A stretch of DNA of 64,000 bases from Spongiibacter tropicus DSM 19543 (GCF_000420325.1 NZ_ATUS01000001.1:2298463-2362462); one strand, 5' to 3'. Shown: positions 25,289 to 34,993, numbered from the stretch's first letter. The notes: generated by a model from the letters alone, not told the origin. Numbers and translations: made by a program.

Positions 25289-27907
25289 ATGGATATCAAA
25301 GTATCCCGTATCTGTCGGGACGGTTTGCTCGGCGCCATATTTTTGTTCCCCAGTGTCATTGCAGAGGCCCAGTCCCCTGAAGCCCAGCCTCCTGAAACCC
25401 AGCCCCCCGAGGCCGAGGCGGCTGCACGAAAGTATAGTGGCGGCACTATCGAAGAAGTGTTGGTAACGGCTCGGAAGCGGGCGGAGAATCTTCAGGAAAC
25501 CCCGGTTGCCGTCACCGCACTCAGCGGTGACGATCTGCGTGCTCAGGGGATTCTCAGTACCACGGAGTTGAGCAAATCGGTGCCAAGTCTGCAGATAAAC
25601 GACAGTACGTCGGCGCAGATTTTTATCCGCGGTATCGGGCAGCGTGCGCCGATGGCGCGCTTTGATCCCTCGGTGAGTGTCTATCTTGACGGTATTTTCA
25701 TTCCGCGCCCCGATGGCCAGCTCCTCGATACCATCGACGTGGAGAGCGTGCAGGTATTGCGCGGGCCGCAGGGCACCTTGTTCGGCAAGAATAACACCGG
25801 TGGGGCGCTGGTCTTTACCCTCAGCAAGCCCGGTGAAGAGCGGGGTGGCTATGTTGAGGCAGGGCTGGGAAATTATAATGAGCAGCGGCTGCGGGCGGCG
25901 GTCGACATGCCGGTCAGCGATACCTTTCTCACCCGCTTGTCGTTCAACAGCCAGCGCCGGGATGGCTTTCTGGAAGACCGGGATATTGGTGATACTCAAT
26001 CCATTGATCGGCTATCTACGATTTTTCAAACCCGCTGGTTGGCCAGTGAATCGCTGACGCTGGATACCTTGGCCTTCTTCGGCAAGATTCGGGAACGTTA
26101 CCCCACGTATCACTGTAAGTTGATTAACGATGACGCTCTATTTGTCGATGGGCTGGGACTGCTGTGGCCGGGCGATACTGATTCCGCCAACCCCAGCGCC
26201 TACCGCGACAACTGTGAGGCCAATAACCGCGATGCGCTGCCCGATCTGGTGACGAATCAGGGCGACGACCAGTATCAGGTGAAAGATCAGGATGTGTTGC
26301 TGCTGGGGGCCACGCTCGACTGGGAGCTGAGTGCTGACCACAGTATTAAAGCGATCTTCGGCTACCGCGATGCGGTAAAAGGTGGCCCGCAGAGCAATGC
26401 CGACGAGGGTGGTCCAGCACCGTTTCTGCGCGGGATTGTGCTCGGCGACAGCGATCAGGAGTCGCTGACCTTGGAACTGCAGTTCAACGGTCGCCTGTTT
26501 GATGGTGCGGTGGACTATACGGCGGGACTGTTCTGGCAGGACGAATACAAGAACGAGCGCTTCCTCGTGGGTAGCCCTCTGGTGGGCGCCGATGCGGCGA
26601 CACTGGCGCAATTGCTGCTCGGACAGGAGCCCTCGCTCAATTTACCTGTGGGCACTCAGGTGCCGGTCATCGGCGCGCTGGTACCGCTGGCCACCGTGCA
26701 GGATTTCGAGATTTACGGTGAGACGGCGGCCGCCTTCGCCCAGGCAACCTGGCACATTACCGAAGACTGGGAGCTGACCTTGGGTGGACGGTACACCGAA
26801 GAGCGTCGTGACTCAGAGCTTGATACCCGCGAGGCGGATCTGGAGGCGGTCAGTCAGACACTTACCAGCGCCGATCCGCGCTTTGTTCAGCTTGAGCCGT
26901 CTATGGGCTTGCACACTTTTCTCGGTACTTGGGCGCAAGACCCGCTGAGCATCGCCCAGAATATTCTGCGCGAAGCCTATCCCGATATTATCGGTGCGCC
27001 GTTGGGTGCCCCGACGCACTACGAAGAGAGCAGTACCTTTCGGGAATTTACGCCGATGGCGTCTACGTCGTGGATTCTGCCGGAACAATGGCTGAGCGAC
27101 AGTTTCCTCGATTCTGCGATGGTCTACGCGACCTGGAGCAATGGTTTTAAATCGGGTTTTCATGAGCCCAGTGGGGTGGATGGCTTGGCCGTGGTGGAGC
27201 CTGAGTTGCTGGAGAACCGCGAGGTCGGTTTTAAAATTGACGCCTTCGAGCGCTCCTTGCGCCTCAACATCGCGCTGTATTCGATGATCTTCGAGAACAT
27301 GCAGTTGATTACGGTCAGTGTCGATTCGGCTAACTCGCTGATAGTGACGTCGCAAAACGCAGGCGAGGCCACTATTGAAGGGGGCGAGCTGGAGCTGACG
27401 TGGCTACCGACACCCAACACGATGATCAGCCTCAGTTACAGCAACAATAATTACAGCTTTGTGGAGTTTGAAGACACCGCGCTGAAGCCACTGGCGCTAT
27501 CGGGCACCGCAGTGCCGATAGATCGCAGCGATGAGGAATTTGCCGTGTCGCCAAGGCAGACCGCCGCATTGGGTATTCAGCATATGTTTGCGACCCCGGT
27601 GGGACTGTTCACCCCGCGGGTGGACTTCAGCTACAAGGGCGAAATCTATATGGGGCTGGACGACGCATCCTGGGAAGTTGCCAAGCGTAACCCGGGGCTG
27701 GTGTATGCCGACGACTATGTGCTGGTCGACCTGCGGTTGGGGTGGAGCAATCTCGACAATGACCTGATGGTCGCGGCGTATGTAAAGAATGCCACCGACG
27801 AGCGTTATGACATCGGGGCGGTCGCCACGGCGGAATCACTGGGAACGTACGCACAGGCGCTGGGCGATCCGCGATTTTACGGTGTCGAGGTGTTCAAGCG
27901 TTTTTGA
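25289..27907 (+). CDS. TonB-dependent receptor
   Basis: Complete outer-membrane TonB-dependent receptor, 872 residues. The signal peptide covers about residues 1-27 (GLLGAIFLFPSVIAEA). An unusual Pro/Glu/Gln repeat follows (SPEAQPPETQPPEAEAAA), then IEEVLVTARKR as TonB box and a plug with VQVLRGPQGTLFGKNNTGGAL. The barrel ends with GVEVFKRF, whose final phenylalanine is the usual barrel sorting signal. Two cysteines in the extracellular part (HCKLIND and NCEANN) may form a disulfide. The ATG at 25289 is chosen because the 14 residues before it have no signal character. The ligand is unknown. It is convergent with rlmJ; the two stop codons abut. Confidence 0.95.
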   Translation: MDIKVSRICRDGLLGAIFLFPSVIAEAQSPEAQPPETQPPEAEAAARKYSGGTIEEVLVTARKRAENLQETPVAVTALSGDDLRAQGILSTTELSKSVPSLQINDSTSAQIFIRGIGQRAPMARFDPSVSVYLDGIFIPRPDGQLLDTIDVESVQVLRGPQGTLFGKNNTGGALVFTLSKPGEERGGYVEAGLGNYNEQRLRAAVDMPVSDTFLTRLSFNSQRRDGFLEDRDIGDTQSIDRLSTIFQTRWLASESLTLDTLAFFGKIRERYPTYHCKLINDDALFVDGLGLLWPGDTDSANPSAYRDNCEANNRDALPDLVTNQGDDQYQVKDQDVLLLGATLDWELSADHSIKAIFGYRDAVKGGPQSNADEGGPAPFLRGIVLGDSDQESLTLELQFNGRLFDGAVDYTAGLFWQDEYKNERFLVGSPLVGADAATLAQLLLGQEPSLNLPVGTQVPVIGALVPLATVQDFEIYGETAAAFAQATWHITEDWELTLGGRYTEERRDSELDTREADLEAVSQTLTSADPRFVQLEPSMGLHTFLGTWAQDPLSIAQNILREAYPDIIGAPLGAPTHYEESSTFREFTPMASTSWILPEQWLSDSFLDSAMVYATWSNGFKSGFHEPSGVDGLAVVEPELLENREVGFKIDAFERSLRLNIALYSMIFENMQLITVSVDSANSLIVTSQNAGEATIEGGELELTWLPTPNTMISLSYSNNNYSFVEFEDTALKPLALSGTAVPIDRSDEEFAVSPRQTAALGIQHMFATPVGLFTPRVDFSYKGEIYMGLDDASWEVAKRNPGLVYADDYVLVDLRLGWSNLDNDLMVAAYVKNATDERYDIGAVATAESLGTYAQALGDPRFYGVEVFKRF

Positions 27908-28750
27908 TCAGCGCTGCACGCCGCTCAGGGTAAATTGCCCCTGTCCCTGCTCGCCGAGCAGCTCGGCCAGCAGGGGCAGGCAGCTCTCCAGCTCGGCCCG
28001 CAGTGTCCACGGTGGGTTGATCACAAACATGCCGCTGCCGGCCATACCGCGCTCACCTGTCAGCGGGCGAATGCTGAGCGTCGCCGACAGATAGTTGCCG
28101 GGCACGATCGACTTCAGTTGGCCTTCCAGTTGACGGCTTTCGCTGCTGGGCAGCAAGGGATACCAGAGTGCGTAAACGCCCCCGGCAAAACGTTTGACCG
28201 CATCCTGCACACAGCGCAGTAGCGTCGCGTAGTCGGTTTTGTCTTCGTAAGGGGGATCAATCAGCACCAGTGCGCGGCGACTGGGGGGCGGCAGCAGGGC
28301 ACGCAGGCCGGTAAAGCCGTCGCTCTGCGCCAATTTTGCCTGGCGGTAAAATCGCTGCTGTAGCAGGCTGAAATCGCTGGGGTGCAGCTCGAACAAAGCG
28401 GCCCGGTCCTGTGTACGCAGAAGCTGAAGGGCGATCATCGGCGAGCCTGGATACGCGGCAGTCGTTTCCTTCCGGCAGCAGTCTTCGACAACTGCTAGGT
28501 ATCGTTGCAGAGCTTGGGGTAGAAGACGCTGGTCCCGAGCGGCTTTCAGTCGGGCAATGCCGCTGTCGTACTCGCGGTTCTGGGTGGCGAAGCCACTGTC
28601 GAGCGAATAGCAGCCTGCGCCGGCATGGGTGTCGATGTAGAGCAGTCCCGTCTCTTTTTTCTGCAAATAGTCCAGCAGCAGAATTTCCACCAGATGTTTA
28701 AGCACATCGGCGTGATTACCGGCATGAAAGCCGTGGCGGTAACTGAGCAC
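27908..28750 (-). CDS. rlmJ: 23S rRNA (adenine-2030-N6)-methyltransferase
   Basis: RlmJ methylates A2030 of 23S rRNA (280 residues; E. coli 280). The opening MLSYRHGFHAGNHADVLKH is the diagnostic family start. THAGAGCY is the SAM-binding motif, and the catalytic LIDPPYE near residue 165 is a DPPY-type N6-adenine motif. It lies nine bases downstream of fbp on the same strand, so the two are co-transcribed. Its stop codon directly abuts that of the convergent TonB receptor. Confidence 0.96.
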   Translation of the reverse strand: MLSYRHGFHAGNHADVLKHLVEILLLDYLQKKETGLLYIDTHAGAGCYSLDSGFATQNREYDSGIARLKAARDQRLLPQALQRYLAVVEDCCRKETTAAYPGSPMIALQLLRTQDRAALFELHPSDFSLLQQRFYRQAKLAQSDGFTGLRALLPPPSRRALVLIDPPYEDKTDYATLLRCVQDAVKRFAGGVYALWYPLLPSSESRQLEGQLKSIVPGNYLSATLSIRPLTGERGMAGSGMFVINPPWTLRAELESCLPLLAELLGEQGQGQFTLSGVQR

Positions 28751-28759
28751 AGCCTTCGC

Positions 28760-29734
28760 TTAGTCGCGGTGGTAGTCGATGCAGAGCTCGACCTCACTGG
28801 CGGCGCCGAGAATCACCGGCACCCGCTGGTGAATATGTGTCGGCTGAATGTCGAGGATGGCGCCTTCCGGCGTCCATATTTTCCCGCCGGCCTGCTCGAC
28901 CAGCAGTCCCATGGGATTGGCTTCGTACATCAGTCGCAGCTTGCCTGCCTGATCAGGCTTGCGGGCATCCCAGGGGTAGCAGAACAGGCCGCCACGACAG
29001 AGAATGCGGTGGACATCGGCCACCATCGCGGCGACCCAGCGCATATTGTAGTTCTTGCCACGCGGGCCTTCCGCGCCCTGCAGCAACTCGCCGATGTAGC
29101 GTTGCATGGCAGGGTGCCAATGACGCTGATTGGACATATTAATGGCGAATTCCTTGGCCTCTTCGGCAATGCGCACCTGATCTTCGGTGAGCAGGTAAAG
29201 GCCTGACTGTGGGTCGTAGGTAAACATCACCACGCCCTGACCAACGGTGAGCACCAGCATCACCGAGGGGCCGTAGAGAATATAGCCCGCGGCAATCTGG
29301 TCACGGCCGGGTTGCAGAAACTCTGCTTCGCTGACGGCGCCTTCGCCCCGGCTGCCCAGCACCGAAAAGATCGTGCCGACCATGCTGTTGATGTCGATAT
29401 TGGACGAGCCGTCCAGTGGGTCGAACGTCACCAGAAACTCGCCATCGTGATGGGCGGCCACGACCTCATCTTCTTCCTCAGAGGCGATGCCGCGCACACT
29501 CGGCAGCACGCCAAGCGCCTGCTTGATACGATCGTTGGCAATCACATCCAGTTTTTTCTGCTCTTCGCCTTGGACGTTCTCGGCGCCAGCGGCCCCGAGG
29601 ATGTCATTGAGCGCGCCTCCGGCCAGGTCTTCGCGAATGGCAACGCTGACGCCGGCCAGAGTCTCGATAAGCTGGGCCAGACTGGCGGGCGTGTTGCTGC
29701 GGCTAAGGTAGTCGGACAGGGTGGCGCGTGACAT
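28760..29734 (-). CDS. fbp: Fructose-1,6-bisphosphatase class I
   Basis: Gluconeogenic phosphatase (324 residues) hydrolysing fructose 1,6-bisphosphate. Metal and substrate motifs are clear: [28 protein letters not shown] near residue 105, [32 protein letters not shown] and [18 protein letters not shown]. The ATG at 29734 is the obvious start. Together with fba and pgk elsewhere in the window it completes much of the upper gluconeogenic route. rlmJ follows in the same operon. Confidence 0.97.
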   Translation of the reverse strand: MSRATLSDYLSRSNTPASLAQLIETLAGVSVAIREDLAGGALNDILGAAGAENVQGEEQKKLDVIANDRIKQALGVLPSVRGIASEEEDEVVAAHHDGEFLVTFDPLDGSSNIDINSMVGTIFSVLGSRGEGAVSEAEFLQPGRDQIAAGYILYGPSVMLVLTVGQGVVMFTYDPQSGLYLLTEDQVRIAEEAKEFAINMSNQRHWHPAMQRYIGELLQGAEGPRGKNYNMRWVAAMVADVHRILCRGGLFCYPWDARKPDQAGKLRLMYEANPMGLLVEQAGGKIWTPEGAILDIQPTHIHQRVPVILGAASEVELCIDYHRD

Positions 29735-29875
29735 CGGCGGGCTTCCATGGCGGTCGTTTAAAGGCGTTATTATGCCAGCGGCCTGCAGTGAGTTACAGCG
29801 GCCCGGCTTGTCAGGCCGGTCATGCTGATCTAGCTTTGAGGGGCTATGTCACAGTTTTGCAACAGGGAGGTTGCG

Positions 29876-30136
29876 ATGATTAGGGTGATTTTTTTTAGCA
29901 TGGCCTTAGTAGTCGTCACGGTGCCAACGTCGTGGGCGGCGGACTGGCCTGAGTGCCGTAATGCGAAGCGCGAATCAGTGCGCCTGCAAAAAGCGTTGCG
30001 GGATGGGAGGAAGCTGAGCGGCTACAGCAGCGGTTCGGCGATGAAAAAGGCCCGCCGCGATAAAGATATCTGGCTGCGTAAAAACTGCCGCTACCATTCC
30101 CGGCGACTGCGGGATCTTGAGCGGGAAATGATGTAG
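29876..30136 (+). CDS. Small exported basic protein, unrecognised family
   Basis: An 86-residue protein with a signal peptide (residues 1-21, VIFFSMALVVVTVPTSWA, cleavage before ADWPEC). The mature part of about 65 residues is very basic, with many Arg and Lys, and holds two cysteines (in PECRN and KNCRY) that could pair. GGGAGG just upstream selects the ATG at 29876 over an in-frame ATG at 29846. I do not recognise the family. It is followed by an exported dienelactone-hydrolase-like gene 93 bases later. Confidence 0.65.
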   Translation: MIRVIFFSMALVVVTVPTSWAADWPECRNAKRESVRLQKALRDGRKLSGYSSGSAMKKARRDKDIWLRKNCRYHSRRLRDLEREMM

Positions 30137-30229
30137 TTCTAACCGCTTACAAAATTTGTCAGACGTGGAGTGGTGCGTTTTAATCACGCTCCACAGGAAT
30201 CCACTTTTTCAATGCAATGGGGTGAATCT

Positions 30230-30988
30230 ATGCGACTCAAACAGCTCTTTATGATGGCCTGTCTGCTGGTGGCGGGGGTTGCGCAGGCAGCCGTCACTGA
30301 ACAGAAAATTACGCTACCCAACGAGCTGGGAAGTGCGGTGCTGTATAAAGCGAAGCGCGCGGATGCCCCGGCTGTTGTGGTTGTGCACGAGTGGTGGGGG
30401 CTGAATGATTACGCTCGCAAACGCGCCAAAATGCTGGCTGAAGCCGGGTATACCGCGATTGCTGTTGATATGTACGGCCACGGAAAAACCACGACGCACC
30501 CCAAAGACGCGACTGCTTTTATGAATGCGGCGTTGGCGGAACCAGAGAAAATGAACGCGCGATTTGATGCGGCGTTGAGTGTGTTGCGCAAGCAGACAGA
30601 CGGCAAGCTCTACGCCATTGGGTACTGCTTCGGTGGTGCTGTAGTGCTGAATCAGGCGCGCCGTGGATTGGAGCTGGCCGGTGTGGCGAGCTTCCACGGC
30701 AGCCTCGGCACCGAGACACCAGCCAAGGCGGGGGATATCACAGCGGATGTGCTGGTGGCTACCGGCGGTGCCGACCCCATGGTTCCACCCGAGCAGGTAG
30801 CGGGGTTTGTTCAGGAAATGTCCGAAGCGGAAGTCGACTTCGAGTTACTGAGCTTCCCCGGAGTGGTTCATGGTTTTACTAATCCGGGCGCGACCGCGCT
30901 GGGCAAAAAGCACGGTATGCCTCTCGCTTACGATGTTGAGGCAGATCAGCGAAGCTGGGCGGCGCTGATGCGTATGCTGGAGCACTAA
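30230..30988 (+). CDS. Exported dienelactone hydrolase family protein
   Basis: Alpha/beta hydrolase of the dienelactone hydrolase family, 252 residues, with a signal peptide (residues 1-21, LFMMACLLVAGVAQA), so it acts in the periplasm. The fold signatures are VVVVHEWWGLNDYARKRAK, VDMYGHGKTT and the nucleophile elbow IGYCFGGAV, where cysteine is the nucleophile as in true dienelactone hydrolases. The acid lies in GADPMVPPEQ and the histidine in VHGFTNPGA. The start at 30230 gives a proper signal peptide. A SET-domain gene begins four bases after its stop, so they are co-transcribed. The natural ester is unknown. Confidence 0.88.
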   Translation: MRLKQLFMMACLLVAGVAQAAVTEQKITLPNELGSAVLYKAKRADAPAVVVVHEWWGLNDYARKRAKMLAEAGYTAIAVDMYGHGKTTTHPKDATAFMNAALAEPEKMNARFDAALSVLRKQTDGKLYAIGYCFGGAVVLNQARRGLELAGVASFHGSLGTETPAKAGDITADVLVATGGADPMVPPEQVAGFVQEMSEAEVDFELLSFPGVVHGFTNPGATALGKKHGMPLAYDVEADQRSWAALMRMLEH

Positions 30989-30992
30989 TCCT

Positions 30993-31298
30993 GTGGCGAA
31001 AACCCGGCTCTACAAAGTGGCCAAGAGTCTCTTGCATGGCAAGGGGCTGTTTGCCGCTGACGCGATAGCGGTCGATACCGTACTCGGTTGGTGCGACACC
31101 GAGGCCACCGGAGAGCCGGGCTTGCATACGTTGACCTTGGCCGATGGTGCTCAGGTCGATGTGTGCTGCGATCTCAAGTACATCAATCATGGCCGCCCGG
31201 CCAATGTGATTTACTATGATGACCTCAGCGTGGTGGCGCTACGCGATATTCAGGCGGGCGAAGAACTGCTGCACGACTACGGTGACGAGTGGCCCTGA
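30993..31298 (+). CDS. Small SET-domain protein
   Basis: Stand-alone SET domain of 101 residues starting at GTG. The pieces of the SET fold are present in order: GKGLFAADAIAVDTVLG at the N terminus, CDLKYINHGRPANVIYYDD (the NHxxxPN-like core, here INHGRPAN), VVALRDIQAGEELLHDYG at the C terminus. SET proteins transfer methyl groups from SAM to lysine; bacterial targets are largely unknown. No pre- or post-SET cysteine cluster is seen. It follows the dienelactone hydrolase gene by four bases and precedes an ABC1 kinase gene by 44 bases. Confidence 0.82.
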   Translation: MAKTRLYKVAKSLLHGKGLFAADAIAVDTVLGWCDTEATGEPGLHTLTLADGAQVDVCCDLKYINHGRPANVIYYDDLSVVALRDIQAGEELLHDYGDEWP

Positions 31299-31342
31299 AT
31301 TTGCGCTTTACAGCCCGCTTCCCGCCATGACACGGTGCCATC

Positions 31343-32707
31343 ATGAGTAGTAACGACGAGAAATCCCTGCACAGGCTGAAAACCGGGGGGCTGGCCCGAC
31401 GCCTCGAATTGTCCAAGGTTGGTTTGCGCTACGGTAGCCGCGCTCTGCGGCAGTCGCTGCGCGAGCGGTTTGGTCACGATGAAGAGGCGGCGCTGGCGCA
31501 GCGGCGCCAGAATGCTGCGTTCTTTATCGACGAGCTGGGCAAACTCAAGGGCAGTGTCGTCAAAATAGGCCAGGTGATGGCCACTTATGCCGATTACCTG
31601 TTGCCGCCGGAAGTGGCCGAGGCGCTGCACAGTCTGGAAGACAATACCCCGCCGATGAGCTGGCGCGCCATGCGCAAGGTGCTTGAGGCCGAGTTGGACG
31701 CGGTGCGACTGAGCGAGCTGGAGATTGACGAGGCGCCGCTGGCGGCAGCATCGCTGGGGCAGGTTCACCTTGCTGAACAGCGCAACACCGGCGACACCCT
31801 GTGCATCAAAGTACAGTACCCGGGGGTGGCGCAGACCATCGACGCCGATTTTCAGGCGGTAATGGCCTTGCTAAAGCTGTCGCGCCTGATGGATGCCACT
31901 CGAAATATCGACGACTGGTTTGGCGATATCCGCCTGTTGCTGCATAAAGAGGTGGACTACGAACAGGAGCGCCGCGACCTCGACTTCGCCTTTGAGCAGC
32001 TCTGCAACGAACCTCGCTACGTGGTGCCGCGCAATTATGCTCGCTACAGCACTCGGCGAGTGCTGACCATGAGTTATGAGGCATCGCTGCCGATGGCCGC
32101 GCCGGAAGTGGCGGGGCTGTCGCAAGGCCGTCGCAATGAGCTGGGCAAAGCGCTGCTGCGACTGTTTCTGATTGAGCTGTTCCAGTGGCGACGCATGCAG
32201 ACGGACCCCAACTTTGGTAACTACCGGGTGCGTATCGACCCCGACGGTGAACGGGATAAGCTGGTGCTGCTGGACTTCGGCGCCATGCGCCTGCTGCCGG
32301 TGACGTTTGCCGAGCGCTTCTGTGAGATGATGGTCGCGGCATTTCACCGGGATCGTGAGGCATTCCGGCAATGCAGCATTGACCTCGGTTTTATGAAAGC
32401 CGATTTCCCCGAGGCGGTGCTCGACAACTTCGTGGATATCGGCATCGATATTGCCGAACCGCTGCGTCCGGCGGCGGAGGCGCCCGCCGAAGCGCTCGAC
32501 GATGGCCTCTATAACTGGCGGCGGAGCAATCTGCCCAAGCGGATTGCCAAGCGTGCAGTGGCGGCGTCAATCAGTACCTATTTTGCCTTGCCGCCCAAGG
32601 ATTTTTTGTATGTGATGCGCAAGCTGATGGGGGTGTATGCGCTGATCGCCCAGCTGGATGCGCGTTTCGACGGAGAGCCCGTGTTTCGGGAGTTTCTGCC
32701 CGGCTGA
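31343..32707 (+). CDS. ABC1/UbiB/AarF family atypical kinase
   Basis: Atypical protein-kinase-like ATPase of the ABC1 (UbiB, COQ8) family, 454 residues, linked in other organisms to quinone synthesis. The family motif KxGQ is seen in LKGSVVKIGQVMATY near residue 70. The alanine-rich loop APLAAASLGQVH replaces the glycine-rich loop of canonical kinases. IKVQYPGV carries the lysine, MQTDPNFGNY the catalytic segment and LVLLDFGAMR the metal-binding DFG. It lacks the C-terminal membrane anchors of E. coli UbiB, and the window has no other ubi gene, so a general ABC1 name is safer. rpoH follows on the same strand. Confidence 0.9.
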   Translation: MSSNDEKSLHRLKTGGLARRLELSKVGLRYGSRALRQSLRERFGHDEEAALAQRRQNAAFFIDELGKLKGSVVKIGQVMATYADYLLPPEVAEALHSLEDNTPPMSWRAMRKVLEAELDAVRLSELEIDEAPLAAASLGQVHLAEQRNTGDTLCIKVQYPGVAQTIDADFQAVMALLKLSRLMDATRNIDDWFGDIRLLLHKEVDYEQERRDLDFAFEQLCNEPRYVVPRNYARYSTRRVLTMSYEASLPMAAPEVAGLSQGRRNELGKALLRLFLIELFQWRRMQTDPNFGNYRVRIDPDGERDKLVLLDFGAMRLLPVTFAERFCEMMVAAFHRDREAFRQCSIDLGFMKADFPEAVLDNFVDIGIDIAEPLRPAAEAPAEALDDGLYNWRRSNLPKRIAKRAVAASISTYFALPPKDFLYVMRKLMGVYALIAQLDARFDGEPVFREFLPG

Positions 32708-32713
32708 CAGGCC

Positions 32714-32742
32714 TTGAACTTTTGGTTTTTTAGGCATCTAAT
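32714..32742 (+). promoter_or_regulatory. Candidate sigma-70 promoter of rpoH
   Basis: TTGAAC (32714-32719), 17-bp spacer, TCTAAT (32737-32742), about 64 bases before the rpoH ATG. A CCCTC/GAGGG hairpin (about 32766-32780) lies in the implied leader, just before the AAGGAGG ribosome site. Heat-regulated rpoH genes often have structured leaders, but no thermosensor is demonstrated here. Confidence 0.45.
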
Positions 32743-32805
32743 AAGCGATCGGTATTTTTGGGCTCCCTCACTCCCGAGGGCGCGAAATCAGCAAGGAGGA
32801 TGTGC

Positions 32806-33663
32806 ATGAGCACCCATCTGCAGCCAGTACAGCAACTTGTGCCGGGTGGTGATCTCTCTGCATATATTCAGGCGGTAGGCAGCATCCCCGTACTCAGCGT
32901 TGAGCGGGAGCGGGAGCTGGCGGAAGACCTTCACGACCACGGCAATCTGGAAGCGGCACGCGAACTGGTTATGTCGCACCTGCGCTTTGTTGTGCACATT
33001 GCCAAGAGCTACAGTGGCTACGGCTTGCCACAGGCCGACCTGATTCAGGAAGGCAATGTCGGCTTGATGAAAGCGGTCAAACGCTTTGATCCCAGTAAGG
33101 GTGTGCGACTGGTGTCGTTCGCCGTGCACTGGATTAAAGCCGAAATCCACGAATATGTGCTGCGCAACTGGCGCATCGTCAAAGTGGCGACCACCAAGGC
33201 GCAGCGCAAACTGTTCTTCAACCTGCGCAGTGCCAAGAAGCAGCTGGCCTGGTTGAGCAACGACGAAGCGCACGCTGTGGCGGCCGATCTCGGCGTCGAC
33301 GTGACTGAAGTACGTCGTATGGAAGGTCGGCTGAGTTCGGTAGATGTGGCTTTTGATGCCAGCGACTCCGATGACGACAGCAGCTATGTCGCCCCGGTTC
33401 ACTACCTCGAAGATCGCAGTCAGGATCCGGCAATGCTGCTGGAGGCTGACAACTGGGAAGAGCGCAATCACCAGAGTCTGGTTCAGGCGCTGGAAGGGCT
33501 CGATGAACGCAGTCGCGATATTCTGCAAAGCCGCTGGCTGACAGACAACAAGGCGACACTGCATGACTTGGCTGATCGTTACGGTGTCTCTGCCGAGCGT
33601 ATTCGCCAGCTTGAAAAAGCGGCCATGAAAAAATTGAAAATGGCGATGGAAGACGCGGACTAA
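32806..33663 (+). CDS. rpoH: RNA polymerase sigma-32 factor
   Basis: Heat-shock sigma factor (285 residues; E. coli 284). Region 2 is complete: [51 protein letters not shown] and [25 protein letters not shown]. The last segment is the RpoH-specific region-C box. Region 4 ends in [26 protein letters not shown] at 32793-32799 selects the ATG at 32806 over an upstream in-frame start. A strong terminator follows 24 bases after the stop, so it is the last gene of its transcript. Confidence 0.97.
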   Translation: MSTHLQPVQQLVPGGDLSAYIQAVGSIPVLSVERERELAEDLHDHGNLEAARELVMSHLRFVVHIAKSYSGYGLPQADLIQEGNVGLMKAVKRFDPSKGVRLVSFAVHWIKAEIHEYVLRNWRIVKVATTKAQRKLFFNLRSAKKQLAWLSNDEAHAVAADLGVDVTEVRRMEGRLSSVDVAFDASDSDDDSSYVAPVHYLEDRSQDPAMLLEADNWEERNHQSLVQALEGLDERSRDILQSRWLTDNKATLHDLADRYGVSAERIRQLEKAAMKKLKMAMEDAD

Positions 33664-33687
33664 ACGCCCTCTTCGGAGCTTGATCTG

Positions 33688-33715
33688 ACGCCCCGCAATG
33701 CGGGGCGTTTTTGTT
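33688..33715 (+). terminator. Terminator after rpoH
   Basis: ACGCCCCGC (33688-33696), loop AAT, GCGGGGCGT (33700-33708), then TTTTTGTTT. A perfect 9-bp stem 25 bases after the rpoH stop. Confidence 0.93.
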
Positions 33716-33827
33716 TCTCTCTCCGGCACGCACAATTACGCATACTGATCCGCCGCGCGGCGGGGTAGAAAAGATCTCATAACACAATAACAAGGCTCCC
33801 ATTGCCCCGCGGGAGATGGTTTGGTGA

Positions 33828-34553
33828 ATGACGATCTGGCTTGCCTTGGTGATACGCCATGTTGCGCTGCTGCTGTTGCCGATGGTGATGTTGCTGTCGC
33901 CCGCCAGGGCGGGCGTTCTCGATATTAACCTCTACCCCTATCTCAGCGATGTGGAAACCGATTCTGCATTGACGGTGAATCTGGCCAGTGATTTGCCGGC
34001 AGGCTGGTCGTACTTCGGTTTTATCAATCTTTACAAGCAGGAAGGGCGGGGGTCGCTATTGGAGAATCCAGGCTATTACAGCGAGCAGAATTTGCGCTGG
34101 CGTTTCCACCCCGAGTCAGCCTTTGACCTGAGCTTTCAGCATAATTTTCGCAGCGGCAGTGACAACGATCGCAGTCGTTTGGGTATCCGCTGGCGGATCA
34201 ATGACAGCGCACTGCTGGGCGAGAGGCTCCGTGCTTGGCATCTGCGTTACTCCGTCACCTTGCACGCCAAACAGTGGGATCGACGCCCGGAATCGGTCTG
34301 GCAGTTGGAGCACAGCTTTCGGCTGGACTTTCCCTGGCTGAGCGACCGCCTGTATCTGGCTGGATTTATCGATCACAGCTTTAATGAATCCCTGCCCAAG
34401 GGGTTTCCGGCAAACCCGATCGTTGCCGAGGCGCAGCTTGGCTGGCGGATACGCGGTGGCTGGTATGCGGTAGCCGAGTATCGCCTTAACCAATACCGGC
34501 GCTCGGATGTGAATAATCTGGCATTAGGGGTGGAGTACCGCCAGCCCTTCTGA
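33828..34553 (+). CDS. Predicted outer-membrane beta-barrel protein, unrecognised family
   Basis: Exported 241-residue protein with an N-terminal hydrophobic signal (residues 8-28, ending PARA). The mature chain has repeated amphipathic strands with many aromatic residues (GWSYFGFINLYKQEG, AFDLSFQHNFRSG, WHLRYSVTLHAKQWD, AEYRLNQYRRSD) and ends GVEYRQPF. The terminal phenylalanine and the alternation fit an outer-membrane barrel of 10-12 strands. No signature of a known porin is seen. The gene stands alone between the rpoH terminator and a DUF423 gene. Confidence 0.66.
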   Translation: MTIWLALVIRHVALLLLPMVMLLSPARAGVLDINLYPYLSDVETDSALTVNLASDLPAGWSYFGFINLYKQEGRGSLLENPGYYSEQNLRWRFHPESAFDLSFQHNFRSGSDNDRSRLGIRWRINDSALLGERLRAWHLRYSVTLHAKQWDRRPESVWQLEHSFRLDFPWLSDRLYLAGFIDHSFNESLPKGFPANPIVAEAQLGWRIRGGWYAVAEYRLNQYRRSDVNNLALGVEYRQPF

Positions 34554-34624
34554 CCGCCGCTGGCTTTGCGCGGCACGCCCGGCACTTTACAATACGCCCA
34601 GTTTTCACAGGGGTATCAATCTCT

Positions 34625-34993
34625 ATGGCTTTTCTCTTGGCGGGTATTTCCGGTTTTCTTGCAGTGGCGCTTGGCGCATTTGGTGCCCATGGGCTGAAAC
34701 AGCGTCTGTCTGCCGACATGATGGCGGTGTATGAAACGGCCGTGCAGTACCACTTTTATCACACGCTGGCACTGTTGCTGGTTGCGGTGATGTTGCAGCA
34801 GGGGGTGCAGAGCGCAGCGCTGCGAGCGTCGGTTTGGTTGTTTGGGCTGGGCATCGTGGTGTTCAGTGGCAGCCTCTACGCACTGGCGATTAGCGGCGTT
34901 AAAATTCTGGGCGCGATTACGCCCATCGGTGGTGTGCTGTTCCTGATTGGCTGGGCCTGTCTCGCCTACACCGGCTTCCGGAGTCTGTCATGA
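34625..34993 (+). CDS. DUF423 family inner-membrane protein (YgdD-like)
   Basis: Small integral membrane protein of the DUF423 family, 122 residues, function unknown. It begins [20 protein letters not shown], the family signature, followed by [14 protein letters not shown] and [25 protein letters not shown]. Four transmembrane segments can be drawn (about residues 2-20, 43-62, 68-88 and 95-117). Its stop overlaps the trmB start by four bases (ATGA at 34990-34993), so trmB translation is coupled. Confidence 0.9.
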   Translation: MAFLLAGISGFLAVALGAFGAHGLKQRLSADMMAVYETAVQYHFYHTLALLLVAVMLQQGVQSAALRASVWLFGLGIVVFSGSLYALAISGVKILGAITPIGGVLFLIGWACLAYTGFRSLS

